A stretch of 64,000 nucleotides of DNA from JASHPR01 sp963842355 (GTDB lineage Bacteria; Actinomycetota; Actinomycetes; Streptosporangiales; Streptosporangiaceae): NCBI GenBank assembly GCA_963842355.1, contig CAWJGC010000011.1, positions 62,001 to 126,000 of the forward strand, given 5' to 3'. A model generated the notes under the pieces. That model worked only from the letters and a program-made list of their open reading frames with translations. It searched no databases and was not told the origin of the DNA. The position numbers and the translations under genes were made by a program. Shown piece after piece: positions 8,626-17,525 of the stretch (its first letter is position 1; each line of letters opens with the position of its first letter).

Positions 8626-8925
8626 ATGCGCGGGCTGGCTGAAGGGCGGGCAGCTTATGGCATCGAGTGCCAGGTACTTCTTGACCACTCCAGGCGGCGC
8701 CAGGTGGACCGCGCCTGGCGCACCCGGGAGCTGGCCACCCGATACGCCGCGGACGGGGTGGCCGGGATAGGGCTGTCGGGAGATGAGTCCTTCCCCCTCA
8801 GGCTGTTCATTGGGATTTTCGAGGTGGCCCCGCACGCGGGCCTGCACCCTGGTGCACCACGCGGGCGAGCTGAGCGGTTCGCGCAGCATCCGGGAGGCGA
8901 TCACGATCGGCCACCGGGTACGGCT
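8626..8925 (+). pseudogene. Adenosine deaminase fragment, frameshifted
   Basis: The frame from ATG 8626 reads YGIECQVLLDHSRRR, AWRTRELATRYAADGVAGIG and LSGDE, the middle of an adenosine deaminase barrel. About 8845 the coding moves to another frame and gives LVHHAGELSGSRSIREAITI and GHRVR, containing the HAGE active-site motif. Both ends (N-terminal metal-binding HxH and the C-terminal SLN/D part) are missing. Confidence 0.7.
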
Positions 8926-9005
8926 GGGGCGGCATCGTGGTGCAGCTCCTGGCGTTCCGCCGGCCGGACCTGGCGGCAGCACTGGTCCTGGTCGACCCGG
9001 CGCAT
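8917..9005 (+). pseudogene. Alpha/beta hydrolase fragment
   Basis: One frame reads GYGWGGIVVQLLAFRRPDLA then AALVLVDPAH, the region just after the nucleophile elbow of alpha/beta hydrolases (normally GHSxGG). It is joined directly to the adenosine deaminase fragment before it and to a carboxymuconolactone-decarboxylase fragment after it. Only about 30 residues remain. Confidence 0.6.
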
Positions 9006-9085
9006 GCACGTCGGCGCCGCGCTCAACGTGGGGCCTCACCCCGGCGCAGATCACCGAGACGCTGCTGCGCCAGAGCGGGAGCCAA
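9003..9085 (+). pseudogene. AhpD/carboxymuconolactone decarboxylase fragment
   Basis: RMHVGAALNVG and, after a one-base shift, GLTPAQITETLLRQSG correspond to the conserved HVRAALNNGLTPEEI segment of AhpD-like proteins. This third consecutive fragment of an unrelated gene shows that 8.6-9.2 kb is a scrap heap of recombination junctions just upstream of the 103-bp repeat. Confidence 0.55.
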
Positions 9086-9207
9086 AGGGGGAGCGCGGAG
9101 CCATTCTCCGCAGTCCTGGGGGCATCCCCAGGCACCGTGAGGCAGTGTTCGGCCAGGTGAAGTGCTCTCCGGGGCATTCAGGGGCACGCCCAGGCAGCCA
9201 GCGCATC

Positions 9208-9310
9208 TCCCTGACACGGAAGAGGCCACAAGTTCAAATCTTGTACCGCCCACGCGAAACAGCAGGTCAGAGGCCGTCTCTGCCCCCCGGCAGGGACGGC
9301 CGAGGTCTGC
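9208..9310 (+). repeat. 103-bp direct repeat copy A: 3' half of tRNA-Val(GAC) plus terminator
   Basis: Identical base for base to 14981-15083. It contains CCCTGACACGGAAG (anticodon loop with GAC and 3' anticodon strand), a T-arm ACAAGTTCAAATCTTGT and the acceptor strand ACCGCCCA, but no D-arm or 5' acceptor strand. It then has a 13-bp hairpin with one G-U pair and a CCCC loop (9272-9301). Duplicated tRNA 3' ends like this are the usual attachment sites of integrative elements. No integrase gene is visible between the copies. Confidence 0.85.
9272..9301 (+). terminator. Hairpin inside repeat copy A
   Basis: GGCCGTCTCTGCC (9272-9284) pairs with GGCAGGGACGGCC (9289-9301), one G-U wobble, 4-base loop. 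The equivalent hairpin in copy B is at 15045-15074. It is probably the original terminator of the tRNA-Val gene, carried along with the duplicated tRNA end. Confidence 0.6.
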
Positions 9311-9532
9311 CAGTACATCCGGCCTATTCCGTTCCTAGCGGTCATTGCGAGCGGTGATGGTGTATGCCGTTAATTCGCGGCGGTCCGCACAGCACTACCG
9401 TGACCAGGGCTTAGGACAGCTCACAGGCAGATGGCAGCCGTCACGCTGGGTGAGGGTCATCGGATGCCGCCGGCTGGCTGGATCGCGCCTCCCTGCCGAA
9501 TATTCGCTTCTTGTCGGTGCGGTGAGGCGGCG

Positions 9533-12398
9533 CTATGGCCGGGCGGGCTCGTTGCCACGATGCCGGGTCACCTCGGCGGCCAGCTGGGCACGGGAGGAGA
9601 TGTCCAGCTTGGCGAAGACGTGGGCGATATGGGTCTGGACGGTGCGGTGCGATACGTAGAGGCGCTCGCCGATCCGGGGGTTGGACAATCCTTCGGCGAC
9701 CAGGACCGCGACAGTCTGCTCGGTCGGCGTCAGGCTCTGCCAGCCGTGCCGCGGCCGTCTGCGGGCTCCCTGGCGGCCGCGGCGGACGCCCAGGCCGCGC
9801 AGGACCGCCTGGGCGCGGGCGAGGTCGCGGGTGGCGCCGAGCCGGTCGTAGCAGGCGAGCGCCTGGTTGAGGAGGGGAACGGCGCTGTCGGCGCTGCCTC
9901 GCCGCGCGAGGGCCCTGCCCGCTTCCTCGCAGGCAAGTGCGTGCTCAAGCGGGCGCGGGCCGCGTGAGTAGGCGTCGACGGCGCGGCGCAGCAGCCCGGC
10001 GTCATCTTCGGCGAGGCCCCGGCAGCGCAGCGCAGCGCCGGTCAGCGAGGCAATGTCGTTTCCCGCTGCGACGTCTGCTACCGCGGCCGCGGTGTCCCGG
10101 GCCCGCCCGGTATCTCCCGCCGCGAGGGCGAGGCGGATGAGGTCTGGCCCGAGCACCGGGTACTCGAGCGCGAGTCCCGATCGCGCGCACCGGTCCCACA
10201 CGCCCGCCAGCTCGGCGTACGCTCGGGCGGGGTCACCGCCGGCTTCGGTGATGAGCGCGCGTGCCCACAGGGCCCAGTGCGCGCGGTAGCGGGGCCCGGT
10301 GGCGGCCAGCAGGCTCGCGGCTGTGGCGGCGGATTCGGCGGCGCTGCGCAGGTCGTTGCGGTGCAGCCGGATGATCGACAGCATGCAGTGACCGAGGATG
10401 AGGCTGTAGGTCTCACCGGTCTCTCCCGCCAGCTCGATGCTGGCTTCGAGTTCGGCGATGGCGTCGTCCCATTCCCCGGCGGTGAAGCCCACCATGGCGA
10501 GATAGGCCTGGTAGCTCGCGGCGGGCCAGCGGACGCCGAGTTCTTCGCTGATCCGCATCCCGGTTTGCAGGGTGGTCCTGGCGTCGTGGAGCCGGTCGAG
10601 CTCGATGAGGATGCGCCCGCGGGCCACGTGGACTGGGTAGCGGTGTCCTTGCCTGCCCGGGCTGTCGTTGGCGAGAGCCACGGCTTCGTCGATGGTCTGC
10701 AGGGCTTCGCGGAGGCGCCCGCGGGATTCGGTGACTACCGCAAGGGTGGTCAAGGCGATGCTGGTGGTCAGGTGATCCCCGCATTCGGCCGCAGCCGACC
10801 TCGCCCGTCCGGCCATGGCGGCCGCGCCGGCCAGGTCTCCCAGCGAGAAGCGGGCGAAGCCAGCCCACGCCTGCGCGCCCGCCCGCTCGGCCTGGGTCAG
10901 CGCAGGCGAATCGGCTGCCTTTTGAAGTTCCCGCAGGCCATCGCGTGCCCGTCCTTGCGCCAGCAGGGCCTGGCCGAGGCAAATGCGGACCTGGCCGTCC
11001 ACGCCCGGGTCGTGATCGCGGTCAAGCAGGGAGCGGCAGGCCGTGTGGGCGTCGGTGACCTTACCGGCCAGCATCAGGCTCCCGGCCTTTTCGGCGATCA
11101 GGCTGTCCCGGCCAGGATCGGCGGGGCCCGTCAGCCCGATCGCCCGGTCCAGCATGGCGGCGGCCGCCTCCGGGGATCGGGGCGCGGCTTCCCTGGCTGC
11201 CTTGGTGAGCCAGCCGACGGCGCCGGTGTCGCCGGGGACGGCCCCGCGGGCCAACTGCCCGGCCACCTGCAGAGCCGGCGCGCCGGCGTCGGCCAGCCGC
11301 TGGCCGGCCTCGCGGTACAGCGCGCCGCGCACGCTGGCCGGGAAGTCCCGGTAGATCGCGTCGCGGATCAGCTCGTGGCGGAACCGAAGCCGGGAACCGT
11401 CATCCGCTAGGACCCCTGCCCTGATCGCCTCAGCCAGCGCCAGGGCCAGACCGGCGGCGGGGCTGCCGGTGATCGCCGACAGCTCGGTGACAGTGAAGCT
11501 GGATCCCAGGATCGACGCCGACTGCAGGGCCTGCAAGGTGTCGCCGGCGAGGAAGCCAAGACGCCGCAGGATCGTCAGGCGCAATGAAGGCGGCAGGGTC
11601 ATCTCCGCTACCTCAGCCTGCCCGCCCCCCGTCTGGAGGATCCCCTCCTGGATGATCGCGCCCACCAGCTCGGTCACGAACAGCGGGTTGCCGGCCGCCC
11701 CGGCCATCTTGGCGAGCAGCCGCGGACCGGGCTCCGCATCGACTATCTCGGCCACCAGGCGCGACACGGCACGGTCGGTGAGGCGGGACAGCGTCAGGTG
11801 CCGCGCACCGGTGCCTTCCAGCGAGTCGAGGACCGCTGCAGCTCGGCGCTGCGCGGGGACGGCCGAAAGCACCCTATGAGCGCGACCGGGACATAGGCCA
11901 GGCGCCGGCCGATTGCGGCGACCGTCAGCAGGCTGGAGGGATCGGCCCACTGCAGGTCATCCAGGCCGATGGCAGCGGCCTGTCCAGCGCGAGCTCCTCA
12001 GCAAGATCCGTGAGGGCATCGAGGGCACGGAACCGCAGGCCAGGATCGCTGCTGACGGTGATCGGGCCGCGGTCGCCTTCGCCGTGCGCGGCCAGCATTG
12101 CCGCGATGGCGGCTCGCCGGGGATCGGCAGAGGACCGGTCGCACCCGAGCGCCTCCGCGATCACACCGAACGGCCGCGATCCCTCCAGCTCCTCCGCCCG
12201 CCCCAGGACAACCTCGCAGCCGCGGCCCGGGGCACGATCAAGCGCCTCGGCCAGCAAGCGGGTCTTGCCGATGCCCGCCTCGCCCTCCACGAGTACGATC
12301 GCCCGCTGGCCCGAAGCCGCCCGCTCGAGTGCCAGGTCAAGCTCCTCAACCTCGGCCTGACGCCCGTACAGGCCCCGGGCCGGCGCCCTCGCGGCCAT
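9533..12398 (-). pseudogene. LAL-type LuxR family regulator with two frameshifts
   Basis: From ATG 12398 the N-terminus reads GLYGRQAEVEELDLALERAA and the P-loop VEGEAGIGKTRLL. The Walker B segment (DDLQWADPSSLLTVAAIGRR) is in a second frame at about 11890-11990. From about 11850 the remaining 780 residues run open to 9533, through TPR-like helical repeats and a C-terminal LuxR helix-turn-helix (LTPTEQTVAVLVAEGLSNPR; YVSHRTVQTHIAHVFAKLDI). Restored, the protein would be about 955 residues, normal for large ATP-binding regulators of the LuxR family, which act as signal-dependent activators. Two single-base indels around the Walker B region break it; pseudogene or sequencing error. It lies inside the block bounded by the 103-bp repeats. 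Confidence 0.85.
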
Positions 12399-12592
12399 GG
12401 CCGGATGCTACCCGAGCGGGTGGCGCCGCCGCGGCCGCAGTTAGCCCCAGCACCTTACGCCCCTTCCGGTGAACGGTCAGCAGGCGATCCGATCACCTCA
12501 GGCAGCGCCCGCAGCATGCCCAGCCAGCCGGTGAAGCCCACCTCGGCATCCTCCGCGGAACCGGGCGCACCGGCACCGGCCGGCTGCGGCGG

Positions 12593-13430
12593 TCACTGGC
12601 CGATGCCGTTACGGCGGGCTGCGGACGGAGGCTGGTGCTGGCCGCCGATGTCAGCAGCTGGCTGCGGCGGACTTCCGCGCCGTTCCGCGGCGGGGCGCAA
12701 GGGGGCGGAGCTGGCCGGGGCGCCATCCCTGAGGATGCGCCAGAACCCGGATCGCGCGAAGAAGATGTTCGTGACGACCTGCAGCGATGAAGGTGACCGG
12801 CCACAGCGCGCCGCCGAGCGCCGGGACCAACCCGATCGGAAGCGTAAAGGCCATGGCCACGCGGATCACCGCGTCGGCGAGGATCGCGGTGCCCCAGATG
12901 ACCGTGCAGACCCGCCAGATCCGGCGGAACCGCGGTACCCGCTGCCACAGCTCGCCCCATGTCTGGCTGGCCGGGAGTACCCAGGCGCCCGCGGCGGCGT
13001 CGAAGACCCGCCGGCCTTCGAGCAGCGGGCGGGATACCACGAAGGCGGCGGGCCGGGGGGCGAGCAGGCTGAGGTACATGTAACCCGGCCCAGGCGGCGG
13101 TCAGCAGGCCGTCGCGGGCGAGCAGGATCCGCGGGCTGCCGGTGACCAGCGAGAGCGCCGCGCTGACAGCGAGGGCCGCGAGGACCAGGATGCCCATCGC
13201 GTCGATGCGGCGGGTGGTGAAGATCCCGGCGAGGACGCTGAGCGCCGGTATGATCGCGCTTGCCGCCAGCGCGAGCCACACGCTGGCGCCCGACGCGCGG
13301 GCGCCCTAACAGAGGGCGACCGGGGCGGCCATGTCGATGAGCAGCGTGCGCACGGCGTGCGCGCCGCTGGCCGGGGGTCGTTGCCGCTTGGGCGGCGCGA
13401 CCGGCTGGACATGTCACGGGTTCCGGGGGC
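12593..13430 (-). pseudogene. VC0807-type membrane protein, multiply broken
   Basis: Read on the minus strand in successive frames: HAVRTLLIDMAAPVALC then an in-frame TAG (about 13307); WLALAASAIIPALSVLAG and FTTRRIDAMGILVLAALAVS; a one-base shift at about 13078; MYLSLLAPRPAAFVVSRPLL, RRIWRVCTVIWGTAILADAV and LWPVTFI; a second shift at about 12785; then LQVVTNIFFARSGFWRILRD and a stop at 12593. This is the six-helix actinobacterial family usually annotated VC0807. One nonsense codon and two frameshifts make real decay the more likely explanation here. Confidence 0.75.
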
Positions 13431-14031
13431 TGGGTTCATGAGCCGCTCCTTGTTACTCGCCAGCAGCGCTTTCACCTGCCGGCGGTGGCCGGCGGTGAAT
13501 TCCACCGAGGCGCGGGTGTAGGTCTCCAGCGCCGCGGCCGCGGCGCCAGCCATGCGGTCGGCCACCTCGGGCGGCTTGACGCGGCGCCGCGAAAAAGTCA
13601 GCCGGCCGGCGGATGTTTGCGTTACCGCCCTGACCCCACCATGAGAAAACCATCGCAGCTCAGAATCTGGAGATTTTCATGCAAACAACAATCAGTACCG
13701 TTCGGGTCCGTCCGGGCGGCTCGCGCTTGACTGGGTCTCGATGACCGGGGCGCGCAGCGTCACCAGAGGCGAGCCCGCCGCGATGACGGGAAATCCCGCC
13801 TTTGTGATCGCCCGTGCCCGGTCGGGAGAGTTCCGGCTCAGCGACGCCGCCCGCCGGACGCTCACGCGTGCTGGCGAGCCGATCAGAACCGACAGGACGT
13901 GTGCGAACGGTACGGCTTCGCCGAAGCTGAGCGCCCGTGACCGGTACCTCGTCATGAAACTTCGTGATCTCCTTACCGCGCTGCCGAGGCGTGCAGCGCC
14001 GGCCAAGACGGTCAACGGGAAGGACAGTCCA
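13431..14031. other. Region without an assignable gene upstream of the dehydrogenase
   Basis: A short minus-strand frame from about 13565 (AAAALETYTRASVEFTAGHR, then RQVKALLASNKERL) has protein-like composition and may be the start of a small gene running into the VC0807 remnant, but I cannot name it. 13650-13740 is relatively AT-rich. A plus-strand frame is open from 13741 into the dehydrogenase gene, but its product has no family resemblance before 14032. Confidence 0.35.
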
Positions 14032-14889
14032 ATGAGCAAGACCTGGTTCATCACCGGCACCTCGCGCGGCTTCGGCCGTAGCTGGACCCAGGCCGCCTTG
14101 CGCCGCGGCGACAGCGTAGCTGCCGCGGCCCGCGACACCGCTACGCTGAACGATCTGACCAGCCGGTTCGGCGACGCGATCCTGCCGATCGAGCTGGACG
14201 TCACCGACCGTGCTGCGGCCTTCGCCGCGGTCCAGCAGGCCCACGCTCACTTCGGCCGCCTCGATGTCGTCGTCAACAACGCCGGCTACGGCCACTTCGG
14301 CTTCATCGAGGAGATCACCGAAGCCGAAGCCCGTGCTCAGCTCGAAACCAACCTGTTCGGAGCGCTGTGGGTCACCCAGGCCGCAATCCCCCTCCTGCGC
14401 GCCCAGGGCGGCGGACACATCGTGCAGGTCTCCAGCATCGGCGGCGTCACGGCGTTCCCGGGCCTCGGGATCTACCACGCCTCCAAATGGGCGCTGGAAG
14501 GCTTCTCCGAAGCCCTCGCTCAGGAAACCGGTCCCGCCGGCATCAAGGTCACCCTCATCGAGCCCAGCGGCTACGCAACCGACTGGTCAGGCTCCTCCGC
14601 GGCACACTCGGCGCCACACCCCGCCTACCAGCCCTTCCGCGACGCTACAGCCCGGGCCCGCGCGGAAGTGACCCCGCCCGGCCCGGATGACACCGTCGCC
14701 GCGATCCTCGCCGTCGTCGACGCCCCTAGCCCGCCACTGCGGCTGCTGCTGAGCGGCCTGGCCTACGACCTCGCGCAAGGCGCCTACGCCCGGCGGCAGC
14801 AGAGCTGGGCCGAATGGGAGGCCGTCTCTCGCCAGGCCGGCGGGAACGTCAGCATCGACATCAGCCAGCTCACCCATCCATCGCAATAG
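14032..14889 (+). CDS. Short-chain dehydrogenase/reductase
   Basis: 285 residues from ATG 14032 (GGAAGGACA upstream). Classical SDR layout: TWFITGTSRGFGRSW nucleotide-binding loop at the N-terminus, LDVTDRAAAFA, NNAGYGHFG around residue 78-86, catalytic serine in VQVSSIGGV and YHASK (Tyr and Lys about residue 152-156). This is the group usually annotated as oxidoreductases of the SDR family close to YhxC/retinol-dehydrogenase-like enzymes; substrate unknown. It is the only clearly intact gene inside the block bounded by the tRNA-derived repeats. Confidence 0.9.
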   Translation: MSKTWFITGTSRGFGRSWTQAALRRGDSVAAAARDTATLNDLTSRFGDAILPIELDVTDRAAAFAAVQQAHAHFGRLDVVVNNAGYGHFGFIEEITEAEARAQLETNLFGALWVTQAAIPLLRAQGGGHIVQVSSIGGVTAFPGLGIYHASKWALEGFSEALAQETGPAGIKVTLIEPSGYATDWSGSSAAHSAPHPAYQPFRDATARARAEVTPPGPDDTVAAILAVVDAPSPPLRLLLSGLAYDLAQGAYARRQQSWAEWEAVSRQAGGNVSIDISQLTHPSQ

Positions 14890-14980
14890 GCCCGCCAAGA
14901 AGATCACCCGGAACTAGGAGCAGCAGACCGTAAAATCGCAGGTGAGCCGGATACCCTGCTGGTCACTGGCTCGCTGGCTA

Positions 14981-15083
14981 TCCCTGACACGGAAGAGGCC
15001 ACAAGTTCAAATCTTGTACCGCCCACGCGAAACAGCAGGTCAGAGGCCGTCTCTGCCCCCCGGCAGGGACGGCCGAGGTCTGC
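14981..15083 (+). repeat. 103-bp direct repeat copy B: 3' half of tRNA-Val(GAC) plus terminator
   Basis: Identical to 9208-9310 over all 103 bases and 5773 bases downstream of it. The sequence before and after differs between the copies, so the repeat ends are sharp. It carries the anticodon GAC, T-arm, acceptor 3' strand and the 13-bp hairpin (15045-15074). No complementary 5' tRNA half (GGGCGGT) lies upstream of either copy. Confidence 0.85.
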
Positions 15084-15706
15084 AGTGAGGGCCATCCAAG
15101 ATCGTCAGGGCTAGCATCAGCGCGCGGCTCGGGCGCAGCGCCAGTCTGGCGTTGCCTGTGGTCAGGGCAGGGTCAGGTCGAAGGCCGGGGCGGGGATTGC
15201 GCGCCGCAACGTGCATCGGCAGGCCGCGGTCCTCCACCCGCAGATTGACCAGATCCCGGGGGCTCAGCCGCTCCATAACGCCCAGATCCTCAGCTGCCCG
15301 GCCGCCGGTGTCACCCGGCGCGGGCCGAGCCAGCGCGCCGCCGCGGGAACCGCACGGCGGCATGTCCGGCCAGGGGCGAACGTCCCGGACCGGGCGCGCG
15401 CTCCTCCCGCCACAGGCCGCGCCCGCGATCTTCTGAGCCGTGGCGCAGACCGTTCCGTTCCTGCCGCGGAATCCTCTAGCGGACAGGTAGCGCCGTGAGT
15501 CGCTCGGCACCTGGTTCACATAGCTGGCCTCGGCCAGCAGCAGGTCAGCTCCGTGCGCCAGGTCGGCCACGTTGTGGCTGGGGCCGGTGTCACCGGTGTA
15601 GGCGAGAGGCATCTGCCCGGCGGCACGAACGCTGTCACCGTGCGAGGGAATCAGCCACCCGGGTCGCGGCCCTGGCCGGTGTCCGGCCTGCCCCGGGACT
15701 GGGATG
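15084..15706 (-). pseudogene. Gene fragments: wax-ester synthase-like and metallo-beta-lactamase-fold
   Basis: Two fragments on the minus strand. From ATG 15612, PLAYTGDTGPSHNVADLAHG and ADLLLAEASYV are the last third of an MBL-fold hydrolase of the RNase Z/phosphodiesterase kind. After arginine-rich filler, MERLSPRDLVNLRVEDRGLP MHVAA (from ATG 15276) is the opening of a WS/DGAT acyltransferase (normally about 450 residues with HHxxxDG), which stops after about 25 residues. As at 8.6-9.2 kb, the sequence beside the 103-bp repeat is made of gene scraps. Confidence 0.6.
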
Positions 15707-16357
15707 TCACAACCGCGTCAGCCGCTCCCGCTGCCCTCGCCGACGGGACCGCCGGTCCGCCCGGGATGGCGGGGCCAGCCCGCCGCGGCGTATCCGGACC
15801 CCGCCGACCAGCGAGAACGCGCGGATGTGGACGGTCGGCGCGCCCGGACCGGGCTCCGGGCCGCCTTCGACTCTGGTGCCGCCGATCAGGCTGAAGCCAG
15901 ACGCCTCGACCTGGATCCCCGCAGGGACCGCGACCCGTACCCCGCCCACTAGCGACACCTTGGTCAGGGTGACCTCGGGGGCGGCCAGTTCGGCCTGGCT
16001 CAGGTCAAGCCGGGTGCCGCCGACCAGACTGATCACGATCACATGGCGGTCCATCCGCCACGGCCCGTCGACTCTCAGGCCGCCGACCGGCGAGACGTGC
16101 CAGGAGGGTCCCGTCTGGGCACGCCCGGCGACGGCCGTCCCGGCCACGCCGGAATCCGCGGGAAGGTCCGCCAGCAGGCGGTCGAGCTCGGCCCGGGTCC
16201 GGGCCGTGCTGGCGCGATCCATCCGCTGGCTGAACTCCTCCAGCGTCAGCCGCCCCTCCCCGGTGGCCGCGCTCAGCCGCTCGACGGTCGCGTCCCGCTC
16301 GGCGTCCGACGCGCGGATACCCTCGGCTGGCTCGCCGTCGCTTGCGGTCCCGCCCAT
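15707..16357 (-). CDS. DUF1707 / LiaF-like C-terminal domain protein
   Basis: 216 residues from ATG 16357 with GGAGGTGGCG in front. The N-terminal 60 residues (GIRASDAERDATVERLSAA, then EGRLTLEEFSQRMDRA and ADLP) are the DUF1707 domain. The C-terminal half has repeated VSPVGGLRV, ISLVGGTRLDLSQAEL, VSLVGGVRVAVPAGIQVEAS, FSLIGGTRVEG and FSLVGGVRIRR, a beta-solenoid like the cell-wall-active-antibiotic-response (LiaF) C-terminal domain. These proteins are thought to sense or respond to envelope stress; the role is not proven. No membrane segment between the domains. It is downstream of the PAP2 gene on the same strand. Confidence 0.85.
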   Translation of the reverse strand: MGGTASDGEPAEGIRASDAERDATVERLSAATGEGRLTLEEFSQRMDRASTARTRAELDRLLADLPADSGVAGTAVAGRAQTGPSWHVSPVGGLRVDGPWRMDRHVIVISLVGGTRLDLSQAELAAPEVTLTKVSLVGGVRVAVPAGIQVEASGFSLIGGTRVEGGPEPGPGAPTVHIRAFSLVGGVRIRRGGLAPPSRADRRSRRRGQRERLTRL

Positions 16358-16533
16358 CGCCACCTCCGCCCGCGCAGCCGTTCCCGCCCGCGACCACCAT
16401 AACGGCCGGCAGGTGCACCCGACAGCCACGGAACCTCGACTTGGCGCCCCGATCATTGTCTCCGCCGCAACAGCAGTGACTTCGTCCCTGGGACACCGCC
16501 AGTTGCAGGGTGTTGCGGAGCCGGTGCAAGGAG

Positions 16534-17301
16534 TCAATCGGCCCGGCAACCTGGCGCTCTGGCGCGGACAGTGCTCGGGCTGCTGGGCACGCCGAATACG
16601 AGGTTTAGCGCGCACCCGATGAATATGCCCAGACCCGCCCCCGCGATGACGTCCAATGGGAAGTGCGCGCCGAGATACACACGCGACAGGCAGACCGCAG
16701 CGGCCAGGGCCCAGGGCAGGACCTTCCACCAGCCTTTGAAGTAGGGGGCCACCAAAGCGGCGATCGCAAAGATCACCATGGCGTGACCTGAGGGAAAGCT
16801 CAGCCCGCGGGCAGCGGACTGGCCACGCAAGATCACGTCCGGTAGCGTCTCCGCGGGCCGGTCACGCTGCACGAACGTCTGGGCCAGGGTCTCCAGCGAT
16901 ACCTTCAGCAGCGTCGCTACCGCCAGGGCAGCGGCCAGACGCAGCCTCCTCAACAGCGCGGCCGCGGCGGCCACCAGGGGAAGAGCCCCGATCACTCCCG
17001 ATAGCTGGACCGTCCACATTGGCGGATACAGCCACCCTGGCCAGTGATTGATCCGGCGGAACACGCTCACCTCTGTGCCCACGAGCAGACGGTTCGCTAC
17101 GAGCACCCCGCACACGACGACCACGCCGAGTCCGACCGCGGCCGCAAGCGCGTCGGCCCGTCTGCGCTGGTACGTCCTGCCATCCGGGGCCTGGAACCAC
17201 CACCGGGTCAGCCACCTGCCCAGTTTCCGCACCCCGCTGGCCTGGGCCGCGGCTGCCGGAGAAGCCGGCTCTCCGGCTGCATCTGTCGTCATCTCCACCA
17301 C
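16534..17301 (-). CDS. Membrane phosphatase, PAP2 family
   Basis: 255 residues. After a basic N-terminus come about six hydrophobic segments. The three phosphatase motifs are FVQRDRPAETLP (first motif, with Gln in place of the usual leading Lys), GLSFPSGHAM (catalytic His) and SRVYLGAHFPLDV (nucleophile His plus Asp). PAP2 enzymes remove phosphate from lipid phosphates such as undecaprenyl pyrophosphate or phosphatidylglycerol phosphate at the outer face of the membrane. It is transcribed divergently from the flippase-pseudokinase operon (224 bases between the starts), whose last gene is also a PAP2 protein, so the two units may act on the same lipid. Confidence 0.9.
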   Translation of the reverse strand: MVEMTTDAAGEPASPAAAAQASGVRKLGRWLTRWWFQAPDGRTYQRRRADALAAAVGLGVVVVCGVLVANRLLVGTEVSVFRRINHWPGWLYPPMWTVQLSGVIGALPLVAAAAALLRRLRLAAALAVATLLKVSLETLAQTFVQRDRPAETLPDVILRGQSAARGLSFPSGHAMVIFAIAALVAPYFKGWWKVLPWALAAAVCLSRVYLGAHFPLDVIAGAGLGIFIGCALNLVFGVPSSPSTVRARAPGCRAD

Positions 17302-17525
17302 ACCTGCAAGGCAGGTTCACCTGCTCCGGGCAGAATACTGCGCCGCTCGCCCAATGGCTGGCCCGGCGTGATGCTGGCCAGGGCGCTCCAGGAAATCATG
17401 ACAATGTCGTCCGCAACCCGCCTCCAGCGTCCACGCCGATCGCGCTGTTCTGCCTCGCGTGCCTGCACCGTCCTCGCCACTCGGCTCGCTGCGTGTCATC
17501 CTGGCTGTAGAACCGCGGGGAAATC

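Noticed and set aside
9023..9253. Minus-strand frame beginning GGTRFELVASSVSG (also at 14904-15095)
   Set aside because: This peptide is the antisense translation of a tRNA T-arm and anticodon region, a well-known false gene; it was instead used as evidence that the repeat is tRNA-derived.
9208..9260. Complete tRNA-Val gene at the repeats
   Set aside because: Neither copy has the 5' acceptor strand or D-arm, so only 3' halves are present.
10277..11410. 377-codon plus-strand frame
   Set aside because: Antisense shadow of the LAL regulator gene.
13741..14031. N-terminal extension of the short-chain dehydrogenase
   Set aside because: No family similarity, no ribosome binding site; ATG 14032 starts exactly at the SDR nucleotide-binding fold with a good site upstream.
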